A stretch of DNA of 64,000 nt from Paenibacillus timonensis (GCF_009725205.1 NZ_WNZY01000024.1:1-64000); one strand, 5' to 3'. Shown: positions 24,196 through 33,096, counted from the first letter of the stretch. Program-made: numbers and translations. Notes: generated by a model not told the origin, from the letters alone.

Positions 24196-25267
24196 AAGCC
24201 TGCAGGTCGTGATCGTACATCTCTTGATCCATATCGGGCTTATTTTTTTTATCTTCCCGACAAACATTATCGACAGTACAACGGTAGCCCATTGGATCCC
24301 CATTCTGCTTGGGTTCCTGCTCCATTGGATCCTTATTTTCATATATACCAAAGGCCTAAGTCGATTTGAGAGCCAGAACCTGCTGGATATCTATCTCCAA
24401 TTCGGTAAACCTGTCGCCGTGATTTTCTTGTTGCCCCTGTTTATTTACATGTTTATGGTGACGTCCGTGACGATCCGGGCCTATGCAGAAACGATCTCCC
24501 TCGTATTTCTGTCCAACAAGCCGTTATGGGCGATCATTTTGTTGACCTTGTTGATTTCGGCTTACATCACCTCTCTGGGCGTGCAAGCTCTTTTTCGTAC
24601 TGGCGTGCTCATGGCCCTGATCTTCTTTCCGCTGATCGCCTTCGTCTTGTGCATGTCTTTCCAAAACGTCGATTGGCACTACATCTCCCCCTTTTGGAAC
24701 AGCCATTTTTCATTTCTTACGGATCCGGATTACCTGGAAAGCTCATTTGCGTTTTTCGGTGGGTTTATGTATCTCGGTTTCATTCAGCCGAAAATCCGTT
24801 ATAACCGAAAAAAAGTTGTTTGGGGAAGCCTGGTGCTGCTCCCGTTCTTTCTAATGGCGGTCTATATCCCCGTGTTTACATTTGGGCAAGAAACGGCCTC
24901 CCAATTCCACTTTCCGTTTATCGTTGCGGTGGACACGATTGACATTACCTGGCTGATGTTTGACCGGATCACCATGTTCTTTCTACTCTGCACCGTAACG
25001 TTCGTTATGTTGTTTACGGCTTTGACGGCTTGGGTCAATGTGGAAATCTTGAGGCGTTGCCTGCCGAAATCAATCCGGACCTCTTACATCGTTATCGGTC
25101 TGTCCCTGCTTACGTTTATCATGGGCATCAACATCCCGGATTGGCGGGACGTCGACTTCCTATTTGGATTGAACGCTTGGATGCGACTATATATATACCT
25201 AACGATCCCTTCTTCAATATTTATCCTAGGATGGATCTCCCGTCGGAAGGCGGCTGCTGCCACATGA
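24188..25267 (+). CDS. Spore germination receptor subunit B (GerB/GerKB family)
   Basis: A 359-residue protein with ten hydrophobic segments, of the GerB spore-permease family within the APC superfamily; it is thought to hold the germinant-binding site. IYTKGLSRFESQNLLDIY and AYAETISLVFLSNKP match family motifs. The start at 24188 lies after AAAGGA and overlaps the upstream gene by 8 bases; an in-frame ATG at 24179 is an alternative. The downstream gene overlaps by ATGA. Confidence 0.92.
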   Translation: MDKSLQVVIVHLLIHIGLIFFIFPTNIIDSTTVAHWIPILLGFLLHWILIFIYTKGLSRFESQNLLDIYLQFGKPVAVIFLLPLFIYMFMVTSVTIRAYAETISLVFLSNKPLWAIILLTLLISAYITSLGVQALFRTGVLMALIFFPLIAFVLCMSFQNVDWHYISPFWNSHFSFLTDPDYLESSFAFFGGFMYLGFIQPKIRYNRKKVVWGSLVLLPFFLMAVYIPVFTFGQETASQFHFPFIVAVDTIDITWLMFDRITMFFLLCTVTFVMLFTALTAWVNVEILRRCLPKSIRTSYIVIGLSLLTFIMGINIPDWRDVDFLFGLNAWMRLYIYLTIPSSIFILGWISRRKAAAAT

Positions 25268-26352
25268 CAACTCGTCCTCTTCTTCTAAAAATCGTGCTGG
25301 CCGCCTGCTGCATCCTAACCCTTAGTGGCTGCTGGGACAACCGGGATATCAACCACCGTTCCCTACCGGTTGTCATGGGAATCTCTAAGAAAGATGCCAA
25401 GTACAAAGTGTACCTGGATATCCCGCAATCTGGCCAGGACGGGACCCGTTCCATGCTCGTTACGCGAGAGGGGCAAACGATTACGGAAGTGGTCGACGAA
25501 ATTAGCTCAAATATGGAGACCCGCGTCGATCTGCTGCATTTGAAGGTCATCATTTTCGAACGAAATTATGCCGAGGAAGGGCTGACGGACAGCATCTCCA
25601 GCTTCATTCGCTCCCGCGAGATCTCGGCCAAAGCGATGGTTGCCATTTGCGATGAGAATCTAGATACGTTTTTTACCAAGCTCCAGAAAAATTCATCAAC
25701 GGATGAAACCGTGCTTTACAATTTTTTTGAAAAAAATGCGGGTTGGAGCCCCTCCGTCGCAGTAACGCGAATCTGGGAAATATTCCGCAGCATCCATTCT
25801 TATACCCGGGACATCGCCATCCCGCTTATTAAATCGGGAACAAGCACGGTCATCGAAAACGTCGGGGCCGCTATTGTCCGAAATGGCAGAATGGTCGGAC
25901 AGATTACGGAAGATGAAACCCTGCTGTTGAATGCCTTTGACGAGGAAAGTGCGCACGGCAAGATTGAAGTTATGAACCACGCCAGCGTACTGATCGTCAA
26001 CAACTCCATGAGACACCATGTTGCCCTGAAAGACGGGGCCCCGTATATGCACAGCCAAATCAACTTAAAGGTATCCGTTCTGGAAACCAGGGGAGAACCT
26101 ACCGTGGATAATATCAAAGATGAACTGGAGATCTTGTTGACCCAGCGCTTCAACGAGATGTTCAAGAATATTCAAAAGCACGAAGCAGACATCCTGGGCG
26201 TGGGGCAATATTTCCGAACCTTAATCCCACGAGACAAGCTAGCCCACTGGCGAACGGAGTACCTTCCCCGTCTAAAGATGGATTTGGAAGTGAGAACAAC
26301 GATCCAAAATGAAGGCAATCTGAAAACCGTCAGGGATGAGCTCCTCAAATAA
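25264..26352 (+). CDS. Spore germination receptor lipoprotein C (GerC/GerKC family)
   Basis: A 362-residue lipoprotein. The signal peptide ends in the lipobox LSGC followed by WDNRDI, the classic start of mature GerC proteins. Later parts include GQTITEVVDEIS, LHLKVIIFERNYAEEGL and the C-terminal IQKHEADILGVGQYFR. It sits on the outer face of the spore inner membrane and completes the receptor with GerA and GerB. The start at 25264 is set by the ATGA overlap with gerB; the longer open frame reaching back to 25030 is inside gerB and is rejected. Confidence 0.93.
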   Translation: MTTRPLLLKIVLAACCILTLSGCWDNRDINHRSLPVVMGISKKDAKYKVYLDIPQSGQDGTRSMLVTREGQTITEVVDEISSNMETRVDLLHLKVIIFERNYAEEGLTDSISSFIRSREISAKAMVAICDENLDTFFTKLQKNSSTDETVLYNFFEKNAGWSPSVAVTRIWEIFRSIHSYTRDIAIPLIKSGTSTVIENVGAAIVRNGRMVGQITEDETLLLNAFDEESAHGKIEVMNHASVLIVNNSMRHHVALKDGAPYMHSQINLKVSVLETRGEPTVDNIKDELEILLTQRFNEMFKNIQKHEADILGVGQYFRTLIPRDKLAHWRTEYLPRLKMDLEVRTTIQNEGNLKTVRDELLK

Positions 26353-26376
26353 GACTTCGTTCTACATCACAAACGC

Positions 26377-26408
26377 AAAAAAACCCCTCCGGCAGGCCGT
26401 GAGGGGTT
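26377..26408 (-). terminator. Terminator of the spore-surface gene, probably bidirectional
   Basis: AACCCCTC and GAGGGGTT form the stem with a CGGC/GCCG inner part. The minus strand has seven T after it. It lies between convergent genes and may also end the gerABC transcript. Confidence 0.85.
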
Positions 26409-26427
26409 AATCCATGATGAAGGCAGC

Positions 26428-26847
26428 TTATCCGCCGATCGCCATAGCCGTGAAGACAATCGGTCCTACTACTCTGGCTGTGCTATTGTTATCCTGATTT
26501 TCTACGATCAACTGATAGTTTTGGACGCCGAGCGGGGCATGTTCTACAAAATGCACGCTAATGAGACCCCAGTCGTTGAAGGCATCCTCCAGCTCTACCA
26601 ACCCATAGAAAATTTCGGTGCCTGCTCTCCAAATGCGCACCAGGACATTCGGCGTATCTGACAGCGCTTCAACACCGATGGTCGCCTTCAGTTCGACACG
26701 GTTGGTTGTGGATGCCGGATTGGCCGGATCAATAAATACAGAAACCGCCGCAATTTGCACGCCACCGACTACCGGAATCGGAATGTTCACCCCGTTCGTT
26801 ACTGGGGTCACGACAGTAGAGTTGTAATCCAAAATCGTCTTTGCCAT
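26428..26847 (-). CDS. Probable spore surface protein (exosporium protein C-like)
   Basis: A 139-residue, beta-rich, cysteine-free protein with no signal peptide. The Thr/Val/Asn-rich pattern (GVQIAAVSVFIDP, NRVELKATIGVEA, NVLVRIWRAGTEIFYG, QNYQLIVENQDNN) suggests a jelly-roll fold like the exosporium protein C group of Bacillus; this is my recollection of the pattern, not a search. A sigma-K-like -10 (CATAGAATA) lies 32 bases upstream, which agrees with late mother-cell expression. It has its own terminator and stands between germination genes and a Pro/Tyr-rich cupin, so a spore role is plausible. Confidence 0.55.
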   Translation of the reverse strand: MAKTILDYNSTVVTPVTNGVNIPIPVVGGVQIAAVSVFIDPANPASTTNRVELKATIGVEALSDTPNVLVRIWRAGTEIFYGLVELEDAFNDWGLISVHFVEHAPLGVQNYQLIVENQDNNSTARVVGPIVFTAMAIGG

Positions 26848-26878
26848 ATCTTCTTCTCTCCTTTACTAGGTTATGCTC

Positions 26879-26887
26879 TATTCTATG
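26879..26887 (-). promoter_or_regulatory. Sigma-K-like -10 element
   Basis: CATAGAATA fits CATANNNTA. The -35 position shows no clear AC element, so support is partial. Confidence 0.4.
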
Positions 26888-27008
26888 TAAGGGAGATTTC
26901 AGATTCTTAGATGATTGCATCAGTAGATTTGACTCATTTTTGCATACAAGCACGTGAGCGGAGGCTAGGCATATGATGGGTAAAAAAACCTTGGAGGTCG
27001 TAATTCAG

Positions 27009-27584
27009 ATGAATGATTATCCCAGACCGTACCCTTACCCTGCGTATTCCGTACCTTTCCTGCCCCCTCATGCTTATCCTTACGGAGTAAATGCAGCTCC
27101 ACCGTTTCTTCCCCCAGGCTCGTACCCAGGGATTACTCCCTATCCTTCGCGCTTTGCGTCCTGGGGCGAGCTGCCGCTTCAAGATTACGGGCAACAGCCG
27201 TTGGTTCTTAACATCAACCGGGCTGCCAAGCAAAACGAAACGTTCCGCACGGCATTATGGACAGGGAAACATTTTCAGGTTACCTTGATGAGCATTCCCG
27301 TTGGAGAAGATATCGGACTCGAGGTCCATCCTCACACGGACCAATTTGTACGGATCGAGGAAGGCCAAGGGGTTACACAAATGGGGGATACACCGGAAAA
27401 GCTGGATTTCGTACAAAATGTTCACGATGACGACGCCGTCTTCGTCCCCGCCGGGAAATGGCACAATATCACCAATACCGGCACCGTTCCCCTCAAGGTC
27501 TATGTGATTTACGCGCCGCCTCAGCATCCGTTCGGCACCGTGCATCAGACGAAGAAGGATGCAATGGAGGAAGAACGAGTTTAA
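27009..27584 (+). CDS. Cupin protein with Pro/Tyr-rich N-terminus
   Basis: A 191-residue protein. The first 55 residues are rich in Pro, Tyr and Gly (YPRPYPYPAYSVPF-like), typical of spore-coat-associated proteins. The rest is a single cupin domain with metal ligands visible as EVHPHTDQFVRIEEGQG (His, His, Glu) and PAGKWHNITNTG (His). Such mannose-6-phosphate isomerase-like cupins bind a metal and small ligands; no substrate can be named. The start at 27009 follows TTGGAGG; a frame start at 26973 lacks a site. A CATACAAG sequence at 26943 resembles a sigma-E -10. A strong terminator follows. Confidence 0.82.
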   Translation: MNDYPRPYPYPAYSVPFLPPHAYPYGVNAAPPFLPPGSYPGITPYPSRFASWGELPLQDYGQQPLVLNINRAAKQNETFRTALWTGKHFQVTLMSIPVGEDIGLEVHPHTDQFVRIEEGQGVTQMGDTPEKLDFVQNVHDDDAVFVPAGKWHNITNTGTVPLKVYVIYAPPQHPFGTVHQTKKDAMEEERV

Positions 27585-27589
27585 CGAGA

Positions 27590-27622
27590 AATCGGGAGGT
27601 TATTTAACCTCCCGATTTTTTA
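27590..27622 (+). terminator. Terminator of the cupin gene
   Basis: AATCGGGAGGTTA and TAACCTCCCGATT form a perfect stem, followed by TTTTT. It can also serve the convergent gene. Confidence 0.93.
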
Positions 27623-27642
27623 TTGGCTCCTAGGCCCATTTA

Positions 27643-28437
27643 TTAATAATTTATATCCATGCTCGCACACATTTCATAGGGAGAACAACCTACAATCGTT
27701 TTCTCCTTATTGATCACAATCCCTAGAAACGTTTCCCTATTTCTGCTATAGAAAGTAATATGTAACTCTTTAGTCGGCAAACTTCTTAATAACGTGTCGA
27801 TTTCACTTTTTAGTAACTCCCCCTGCTGGGTCTTTACCAATATTATCGTTACTCTTACACCGTATTTATAGGTTTGCTTTTTGCTCTCCTTGATATCGAT
27901 TTCAAACGGAAGCTGCTTCTGTTCTAAGATTGTTGTGATTTCCTCGACAGTGTTGTTTATTTGACTTGGGAAAGGCAATGAGACGAGCTTGTTTAGACTG
28001 GTCATCAGAAATGGAGATATAAACAGGAAGAGAACGAACAAGGTTATATTGAGAAGAACCATATCCGTATTCACTTTCTCATGCCGCCAACGTAGGAAGT
28101 AATAATAGACTATGACAATAACAATTAAGATGATAACCCTAGGAATAACAGTTCCCTCTTGATACCGTGAAAAAATGATACCCCCGATCATTAAGCTGCA
28201 CGTTCCTCCGAATAGACAGCTCACTAGGATAACCCAGTTTTCACTGATCTCTCCCTCCCCTCCTATTTCTAGATTACTGCTGTCACAAATACGATCCTTC
28301 AGATGTCTTCTAGGATGTACTAAACAAAATAAAACCGGAGGAACCAACAATGAGCACATGGCTAAGATGATATGGATAATATCATAATTGCTAAGGAAAC
28401 CTTCAAATACACTGAGCTTATAAAGAAGCCGAAGCAA
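27643..28437 (-). CDS. AT-rich membrane protein of unknown function
   Basis: A protein of up to 264 residues with about four transmembrane helices in the first 160 residues and a soluble C-terminal part (from about residue 170) with alternating beta/alpha pattern (YKYGVRVTIILVKTQ, KELHITFYSRNRE, FLGIVINKEK). I do not recognise it. Its codon use is clearly more AT-rich than the neighbours on both sides, which suggests recent acquisition. The likely start is TTG at 28437, but no strong ribosome site is present, so the true start may lie further in. It runs convergent with the cupin gene and divergent from the HD gene. Confidence 0.6.
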   Translation of the reverse strand: MLRLLYKLSVFEGFLSNYDIIHIILAMCSLLVPPVLFCLVHPRRHLKDRICDSSNLEIGGEGEISENWVILVSCLFGGTCSLMIGGIIFSRYQEGTVIPRVIILIVIVIVYYYFLRWRHEKVNTDMVLLNITLFVLFLFISPFLMTSLNKLVSLPFPSQINNTVEEITTILEQKQLPFEIDIKESKKQTYKYGVRVTIILVKTQQGELLKSEIDTLLRSLPTKELHITFYSRNRETFLGIVINKEKTIVGCSPYEMCASMDINY

Positions 28438-28479
28438 CTGCCTACAATGCGCTTAAATGACGAAAAGGGGAAGTTCTAG

Positions 28480-29118
28480 ATGACGAATTTCATCGCGGAT
28501 ATCAAAATTCCAGATAGCAAGCTAGCCGTAGAAGCTGCCGAATTATTGCGCGATCACGGCGACGACCTTTTGTGGAACCACTCGAACCGCGTCTTTCTGT
28601 TTGCGGCGATGAAGGGGAATTCGAGTCAAGTCAAATACGATGCCGAGTTGCTTTATATCAGCTCACTCTTCCACGATCTCGGCTTGACTCCCGCCTTCCG
28701 AAGCCCGGACAAACGCTTTGAGGTCGATGGGGCGAATGCGGCCCGCGACTTTCTGAGAAGCCGCGGCATTCCGGAAGAATCCATTCGATTGGTATGGAAT
28801 GCAGTTGCCCTGCACACCACCGTCGGAATCGTGGAATACATGGAAACCGAGGCGGCTCTGATGAATTTCGGCGTCGGTTATGACGTCGTCGGGAAGAACT
28901 TTGATTTCATTCCGGCAGAAGTGCGGAAGCAAGTCGTCGAAGCTTTTCCTCGCGACCAGTTCAAACACAACATCTTGCATGCATTCTGGGAAGGCTTCAA
29001 GCACAAACCGGAAACGACATACGGTACGATGAACGCTGACGTGTGCGAGATGTTTCTTCCGGGCTATCAACGCCCGAACTTTTGCCATCATGTCCTACAT
29101 TCCAAGTGGGAAGAATAA
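28480..29118 (+). CDS. HD domain hydrolase (cyanamide hydratase-like)
   Basis: A 212-residue HD-superfamily metal-dependent phosphohydrolase-type protein. The metal ligands appear as NHSNRVF (His), SSLFHDLGL (HD pair) and AVALHTTVG (His), in an order like the fungal and bacterial cyanamide hydratase group. The C-terminal part contains FKHKPETTYGTMNADVC. Ribosome site AAGGGGAAG before the ATG. It is a single gene between the AT-rich membrane protein and tRNA-Thr. The substrate is not certain; other HD enzymes on small molecules are possible. Confidence 0.78.
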   Translation: MTNFIADIKIPDSKLAVEAAELLRDHGDDLLWNHSNRVFLFAAMKGNSSQVKYDAELLYISSLFHDLGLTPAFRSPDKRFEVDGANAARDFLRSRGIPEESIRLVWNAVALHTTVGIVEYMETEAALMNFGVGYDVVGKNFDFIPAEVRKQVVEAFPRDQFKHNILHAFWEGFKHKPETTYGTMNADVCEMFLPGYQRPNFCHHVLHSKWEE

Positions 29119-29160
29119 GGGGATTGAGTGACTGTCCGGCAGAAGTTGGACTATAATCGC

Positions 29161-29196
29161 AAAAACGCGCCCCCCGAGACCTCGGAGGGCGCGTTT
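29161..29196 (-). terminator. Terminator downstream of tRNA-Thr
   Basis: On the minus strand AAACGCGCCC(T)CCGAG pairs with TCGGGGGGCGCGTTT, followed by TTTTT. It may also end the HD gene from the other side. Confidence 0.9.
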
Positions 29197-29212
29197 CCAC
29201 TTGCATTAAGGA

Positions 29213-29285
<73 letters not shown>

Positions 29286-29311
29286 AAGTTCGTTTTTAGC
29301 GAACAAAAATT

Positions 29312-29339
29312 ATTATAACTCGTTTTCAAAATAATGCAA
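29312..29339 (-). promoter_or_regulatory. tRNA-Thr promoter
   Basis: On the minus strand TTGCAT (29339-29334), 16 bases, TATAAT (29317-29312), 27 bases before the mature tRNA. Confidence 0.55.
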
Positions 29340-29356
29340 GCGCCAATGCTTGGTAA

Positions 29357-29656
29357 TTACAATTTCTCGCGAACGGAGCGCAGCTTCTGCTCCGAGGAGC
29401 TGGCTTTGTCGCGGCGGTCGTCGATCTTGATCGACGTCGACACGCGGCCGGCACCCGACTGGAACGGCGCTTCATGGATGGCGCGAATGGCGGCGAACAC
29501 ATCGTCCAGCGGCCCTTCAATAATCGTGCTCATTGAGGTTAGGGTAAACGTAATTCCCGTCTGCTTCTCCAGCACCCGATGCAACTCAGCGACATAAGCG
29601 CTCAGGCTGGTGCTACCCGTTCCGATCGGAATGACAGTTACTTCAGCGATGGCCAT
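29357..29656 (-). CDS. MTH1187/YkoF-like thiamine-binding family protein
   Basis: A 99-residue protein of the MTH1187 (DUF77) family, ferredoxin-like folds that form tetramers and bind thiamine or related ligands. IAEVTVIPIGTG at the N-terminus, TSMSTIIEG (ligand-lining strand) and VSTSIKIDDRRDK near the end are family marks. The start at 29656 is chosen because the frame upstream (to 29713) is unusual in composition and lacks similarity; AAGGGATC lies 6-13 bases upstream. It is a single gene in the gap between tRNA-Thr and the nrd region. Physiological role is uncertain for the whole family. Confidence 0.85.
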   Translation of the reverse strand: MAIAEVTVIPIGTGSTSLSAYVAELHRVLEKQTGITFTLTSMSTIIEGPLDDVFAAIRAIHEAPFQSGAGRVSTSIKIDDRRDKASSSEQKLRSVREKL

Positions 29657-29787
29657 AATCGATCCCTTCTTTCTGGTAGTGGTTTTGTTTTCAATCACGA
29701 GCTTGTTATTCAACCTACCTCCATTCTACCCATCCTCGCACTTGAAGATCAACCGTGTCATGGAGTTTGTTACGGAGGCCAAACTTC

Positions 29788-29970
29788 TAACGGAACGTAG
29801 CGCCCTTATTCACTCATTTCCCGCCTATTTCCCGTTGTAACGGAACTCAGAGGCTCTATTGGCCTCATTTGACGGAGATTCATCTGCTTTTGCCCGGAAT
29901 AAGATCTCTTGGTTCCGTTAGCAATCGAGACATCTGCAATACGGATAAATAGCAGCTCTAGATTCCGTTA
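29788..29970. repeat. Four-unit intergenic palindromic element (TAACGGAA type)
   Basis: Units at 29788-29810 and 29838-29860 read TAACGGAAC...TATT forward; units at 29898-29920 and 29947-29970 are the inverted form AATA...TTCCGTTA. Unit starts are 50, 60 and 49 bp apart, the same plan as the element at 39749-39931, which shares the TAACGGAAC core. No gene is seen in 29657-30130. Confidence 0.88.
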
Positions 29971-30133
29971 GCCAATACCGTTCATACGGGCATGACCTCC
30001 CCAACTATCCTCCTAGTTCCTCAGTCCCATTCATAAATGTTCACAATTCTCCCTCGTCCCCCACTCTCCGCATCGTTATAAGGACTGGAGATTTTCACGA
30101 CGTTTTCAGGTCATTTACATGGTAAAAATTCGG

Positions 30134-30188
30134 TTTACAAACACAACATCTTGGGCTATCCTTAGATCAACGCAACAAAATATAGTGT
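30134..30188 (+). promoter_or_regulatory. nrdDG promoter with two NrdR boxes
   Basis: TTTACA (30134-30139), 17 bases, TATCCT. Two NrdR-like 16-mers are visible: ACACAACATCTTGGGC at 30141 and CAACAAAATATAGTGT at 30173. Their starts are 32 bp apart, three helical turns, the spacing required by NrdR, which represses ribonucleotide reductase genes in response to dATP/ATP. Confidence 0.75.
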
Positions 30189-30189
30189 G

Positions 30190-30440
30190 AACGGGTGATC
30201 CGGCGGACAAGCCTCCGGACCTTAAAAGGGAAGTGCGGTGCAAAGCCGCTGCGGTCCCGCCACTGTAATCGGTAGCTAGGCGCTAGAGACGAAACGTTCA
30301 TCGAATCGTCTTGAAGGCCCAGCCGTTCGTCTGACCTTTATGCCACTGCGGCTTGATTCTAAGGCTGCGGGAAGGCGTCAGCAATGACCCGAAAGCCAGG
30401 AGACCTGCCCGTTTGGAAGACACCGACGGAAAACCTGCGA
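30190..30440 (+). ncRNA. Cobalamin (B12) riboswitch upstream of nrdDG
   Basis: Conserved aptamer parts are present in order: GGGAAGTGCGGTGCAAAGCC, then GCGGTCCCGCCACTGTAA, and the B12 box AAAGCCAGGAGACCTGCC. The terminator at 30525-30562 forms the expression platform, so bound cobalamin would stop transcription before nrdD. Regulation of class III reductase by B12 suggests that a B12-dependent class II enzyme exists elsewhere in the genome. Confidence 0.93.
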
Positions 30441-30524
30441 GGAACAGGGATGGTGTCCGCTTGCCGCTGAACCTTAGGGCTTCTATTTCTATGCCCAACG
30501 TGATCGTTATGATGCAGCGCATTC

Positions 30525-30562
30525 GGGCATGTCCACCCTCGTCGGGTTGGACATGCCCTTTT
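30525..30562 (+). terminator. Riboswitch-controlled terminator
   Basis: GGGCATGTCC-ACCC pairs with GGGT-TGGACATGCCC, followed by TTTT. It lies 43 bases before the nrdD start. Confidence 0.88.
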
Positions 30563-30604
30563 ATATGAAGTAAAAACTCAGTTTATCGGGAGGAGAACTT
30601 TGTT

Positions 30605-32581
30605 ATGGCATTGCTAAACCAGACGTATACCGGCCGAGACACCTTGCTGGATGAAGTCATTCAATTAGGCGAGGAAATCGTGCACAGTCGAAATCTCGAG
30701 GTGCTGCGTGAGAACGCCAATTTGAACGGGGAGAGCTTCTCCGGCAAGATGAGTAAATTCGGAAGCGAGTATGCTAAATGGTACGCAAACCATTTCGTGA
30801 TGCCGGCCCGCTTGGTCCAAGCCATCCAGGACAATATTGTCTACGTCCACGATCTGGACCAATACGCCATCGGCACAACCAACTGCATCTTTATCCCTTT
30901 CGATAAGCTGCTGCGCGAAGGCTTCAATACCGGGAACGGCAGCGTACGCCCGCCATCCTCCATCATGACGGCGATGGCGCTGGTGGCGATCATTTTTCAA
31001 TCCCAGCAAAACTCCCAATACGGCGGCGTATCCGCGAACAAACTGGACTTCGATCTCGCCCCGTACGTGGCCAAATCATTCGCCAAGTACTTCCGCAAAG
31101 GGTTGGATTACTTTGAGGAAGGCGATGCCAGCGCCGAGTTGGGCGACATTGCCATGAGCCGCAGCGATTTGCGAGAAGGGTACCCGAAAGCCTTCAAATA
31201 CGCGTTAAAGGAAACCGAAAGCGAAACGCTGCAGGCGGCCGAGAGCCTGGTCCATAACCTAAACACCATGTCGAGCCGGGCCGGCGGGCAAATCCCGTTC
31301 ACCAGCATTAACTACGGCACCTGCACCTCGCCGGAAGGACAGCTGGTAATCAGCTCCCTGCTCACCGCGACCATGCGTGGGCTAGGCAGCGGGGAAACGC
31401 CGATTTTTCCGATTCAGATTTTCAAATGCAAGCAAGGGATCAATCAAAATCCAGGGGAACCGAACTACTCCCTGTTCCTGAAAGCGGCGGAATGCTCAGC
31501 CAAACGGCTGTATCCGAATTTCGCCAACCTGGATGCCCCGCTGAACCTGATGTATTACGATCCGACGAATCCGGATACGGAATTCGCCACGATGGGCTGC
31601 CGCACCCGGGTGCTGGCCGACCGTTTCGGACGGAACCATCTGTCCGGCAAAGGAAATCTATCCTTTAATACGCTAAACCTCGTCAAAATAGGCCTGGAGC
31701 ACGGGATCGAATTGGGCCATCGCAAGGAGGCCGATGAGCGCGGCTTCTACCGGGAGCTGACGCATTATATGGATATCGCGCTGGAGGGACTGCTGCACCG
31801 TTTCAACATCCAAGCCTCTCAGAAGGCGAAGGCTTCGGATTTCATGATGCGTGAAGGGGTCTGGGAGGGCGGCGAGGCGCTGGCACCGGACGACGCGGTT
31901 GGCGATCTGCTCAAACACGGTAGCTTGTCCATTGGATTCATCGGCTTGGCCGAATGCATGAAGGCCATGTACGGCAAACACCACGGCGAAGACGAAGCGG
32001 TGTATCAGAAGGCGTATGATCTGATCGCCTACATGCGCGACTATTGCGACCGCCAAAGCGAAATCCATAATCTGAACATCACGTTGTTCGCCACCCCGGC
32101 GGAGGGCCTGTCCGGCAAATTCACTAAACGGGACCGTGCGGTATACGGCCCGATTCCCGGAGTCGTGGATCGCGAATACTACACGAATTCATTTCATATC
32201 CCGGTCTACTACAACCTCAGTGCCGCGCGAAAAATCGAACTGGAAGCCAAGTTCCACGGGCTTTGCAACGCGGGTGCGATCTCTTATATCGAGCTAAACG
32301 GCAATGCCCGCAGCAACCCGGCAGCGTTCCTGAAAATCGTGCAATTCGCCCTGCAGCAGCAGGTCAGCTATTTCAGCATCAACCATCCGATCGACCGGTG
32401 CTCAGCTTGCGGCTTCGAAGGGATTATCGGGGCAACCTGCCCTTCCTGCGGCAGCCATGAGAACGATGTGCATATCCGCCGCTTGCGCCGGGTGACGGGC
32501 TACCTGACCGGCGATTTCCAAACGCGGTTTAATGCCGCCAAACAAGCGGAAGTGCGCGACCGGGTCAAACACGACGTATGA
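30605..32581 (+). CDS. nrdD: Anaerobic class III ribonucleoside-triphosphate reductase
   Basis: A 658-residue glycyl-radical enzyme that makes dNTPs from NTPs without oxygen. Near the C-terminus RRVTGYLTGD holds the radical Gly (about residue 632), preceded by the zinc finger CSACGFEG...CPSCGS. Catalytic Cys segments are visible (INYGTCTSPEG, ATMGCRTRV). The N-terminus begins directly with the catalytic domain and lacks a recognisable ATP-cone, so allosteric overall-activity control may be absent. GGGAGGAG precedes the start. It overlaps nrdG by 4 bases. Expression is governed by paired NrdR boxes and a B12 riboswitch. Confidence 0.96.
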   Translation: MALLNQTYTGRDTLLDEVIQLGEEIVHSRNLEVLRENANLNGESFSGKMSKFGSEYAKWYANHFVMPARLVQAIQDNIVYVHDLDQYAIGTTNCIFIPFDKLLREGFNTGNGSVRPPSSIMTAMALVAIIFQSQQNSQYGGVSANKLDFDLAPYVAKSFAKYFRKGLDYFEEGDASAELGDIAMSRSDLREGYPKAFKYALKETESETLQAAESLVHNLNTMSSRAGGQIPFTSINYGTCTSPEGQLVISSLLTATMRGLGSGETPIFPIQIFKCKQGINQNPGEPNYSLFLKAAECSAKRLYPNFANLDAPLNLMYYDPTNPDTEFATMGCRTRVLADRFGRNHLSGKGNLSFNTLNLVKIGLEHGIELGHRKEADERGFYRELTHYMDIALEGLLHRFNIQASQKAKASDFMMREGVWEGGEALAPDDAVGDLLKHGSLSIGFIGLAECMKAMYGKHHGEDEAVYQKAYDLIAYMRDYCDRQSEIHNLNITLFATPAEGLSGKFTKRDRAVYGPIPGVVDREYYTNSFHIPVYYNLSAARKIELEAKFHGLCNAGAISYIELNGNARSNPAAFLKIVQFALQQQVSYFSINHPIDRCSACGFEGIIGATCPSCGSHENDVHIRRLRRVTGYLTGDFQTRFNAAKQAEVRDRVKHDV

Positions 32582-33096
32582 ATCTCTGCGGCTACTATCC
32601 CGAATCTATTAATGAAGGCGAAGGCTTGAGGGCGGCGATTTTTATCAGCGGTTGCCGTCATTATTGCAAGGGCTGCTTCAGCCCGAAGACCTGGAACTTC
32701 GATTACGGCGAACCGCTTACTTTGGAACGCGAAGCCGAAATCATTCATGACGTTAAAAATAACCCCCTGCTAAGCGGCTTATCGATCCTTGGCGGGGACC
32801 CTTTCTTCTCCGCCGCTGAAGTCAGCGGTTTTATCGACCGACTGGTTGCGGAGACAGGGCCTGTGTCGATTTGGATTTACAGCGGTTATACCTACGAAGA
32901 AATCATAGAACGCTCTGGCTCACCTGAATACGAGCTGCTAAGGCGCTGCGAGGTGCTGGTTGACGGAAGATTCGTAGAAGAGCTTCGCGACCCTTCCCTC
33001 CTCTATCGCGGGAGCTCCAACCAGCGGCTGGTCGATATTCAGCAAAGCCTGCGGCAGGGAAAGCCCGTATTATGGGAGTCCATGTTCTCTTTCTAG
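32578..33096 (+). CDS. nrdG: Anaerobic ribonucleotide reductase activating enzyme
   Basis: A 172-residue radical SAM enzyme that installs the glycyl radical on NrdD. The cluster motif CRHYCKGCF (Cys26, Cys30, Cys33) is intact, followed by the SAM-binding GGDPFF region (LSILGGDPFF) and WIYSGYTYEE. Starts by ATGA overlap with nrdD, so the two are translationally coupled. The length is normal for the family (about 155-180). Confidence 0.96.
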   Translation: MNLCGYYPESINEGEGLRAAIFISGCRHYCKGCFSPKTWNFDYGEPLTLEREAEIIHDVKNNPLLSGLSILGGDPFFSAAEVSGFIDRLVAETGPVSIWIYSGYTYEEIIERSGSPEYELLRRCEVLVDGRFVEELRDPSLLYRGSSNQRLVDIQQSLRQGKPVLWESMFSF

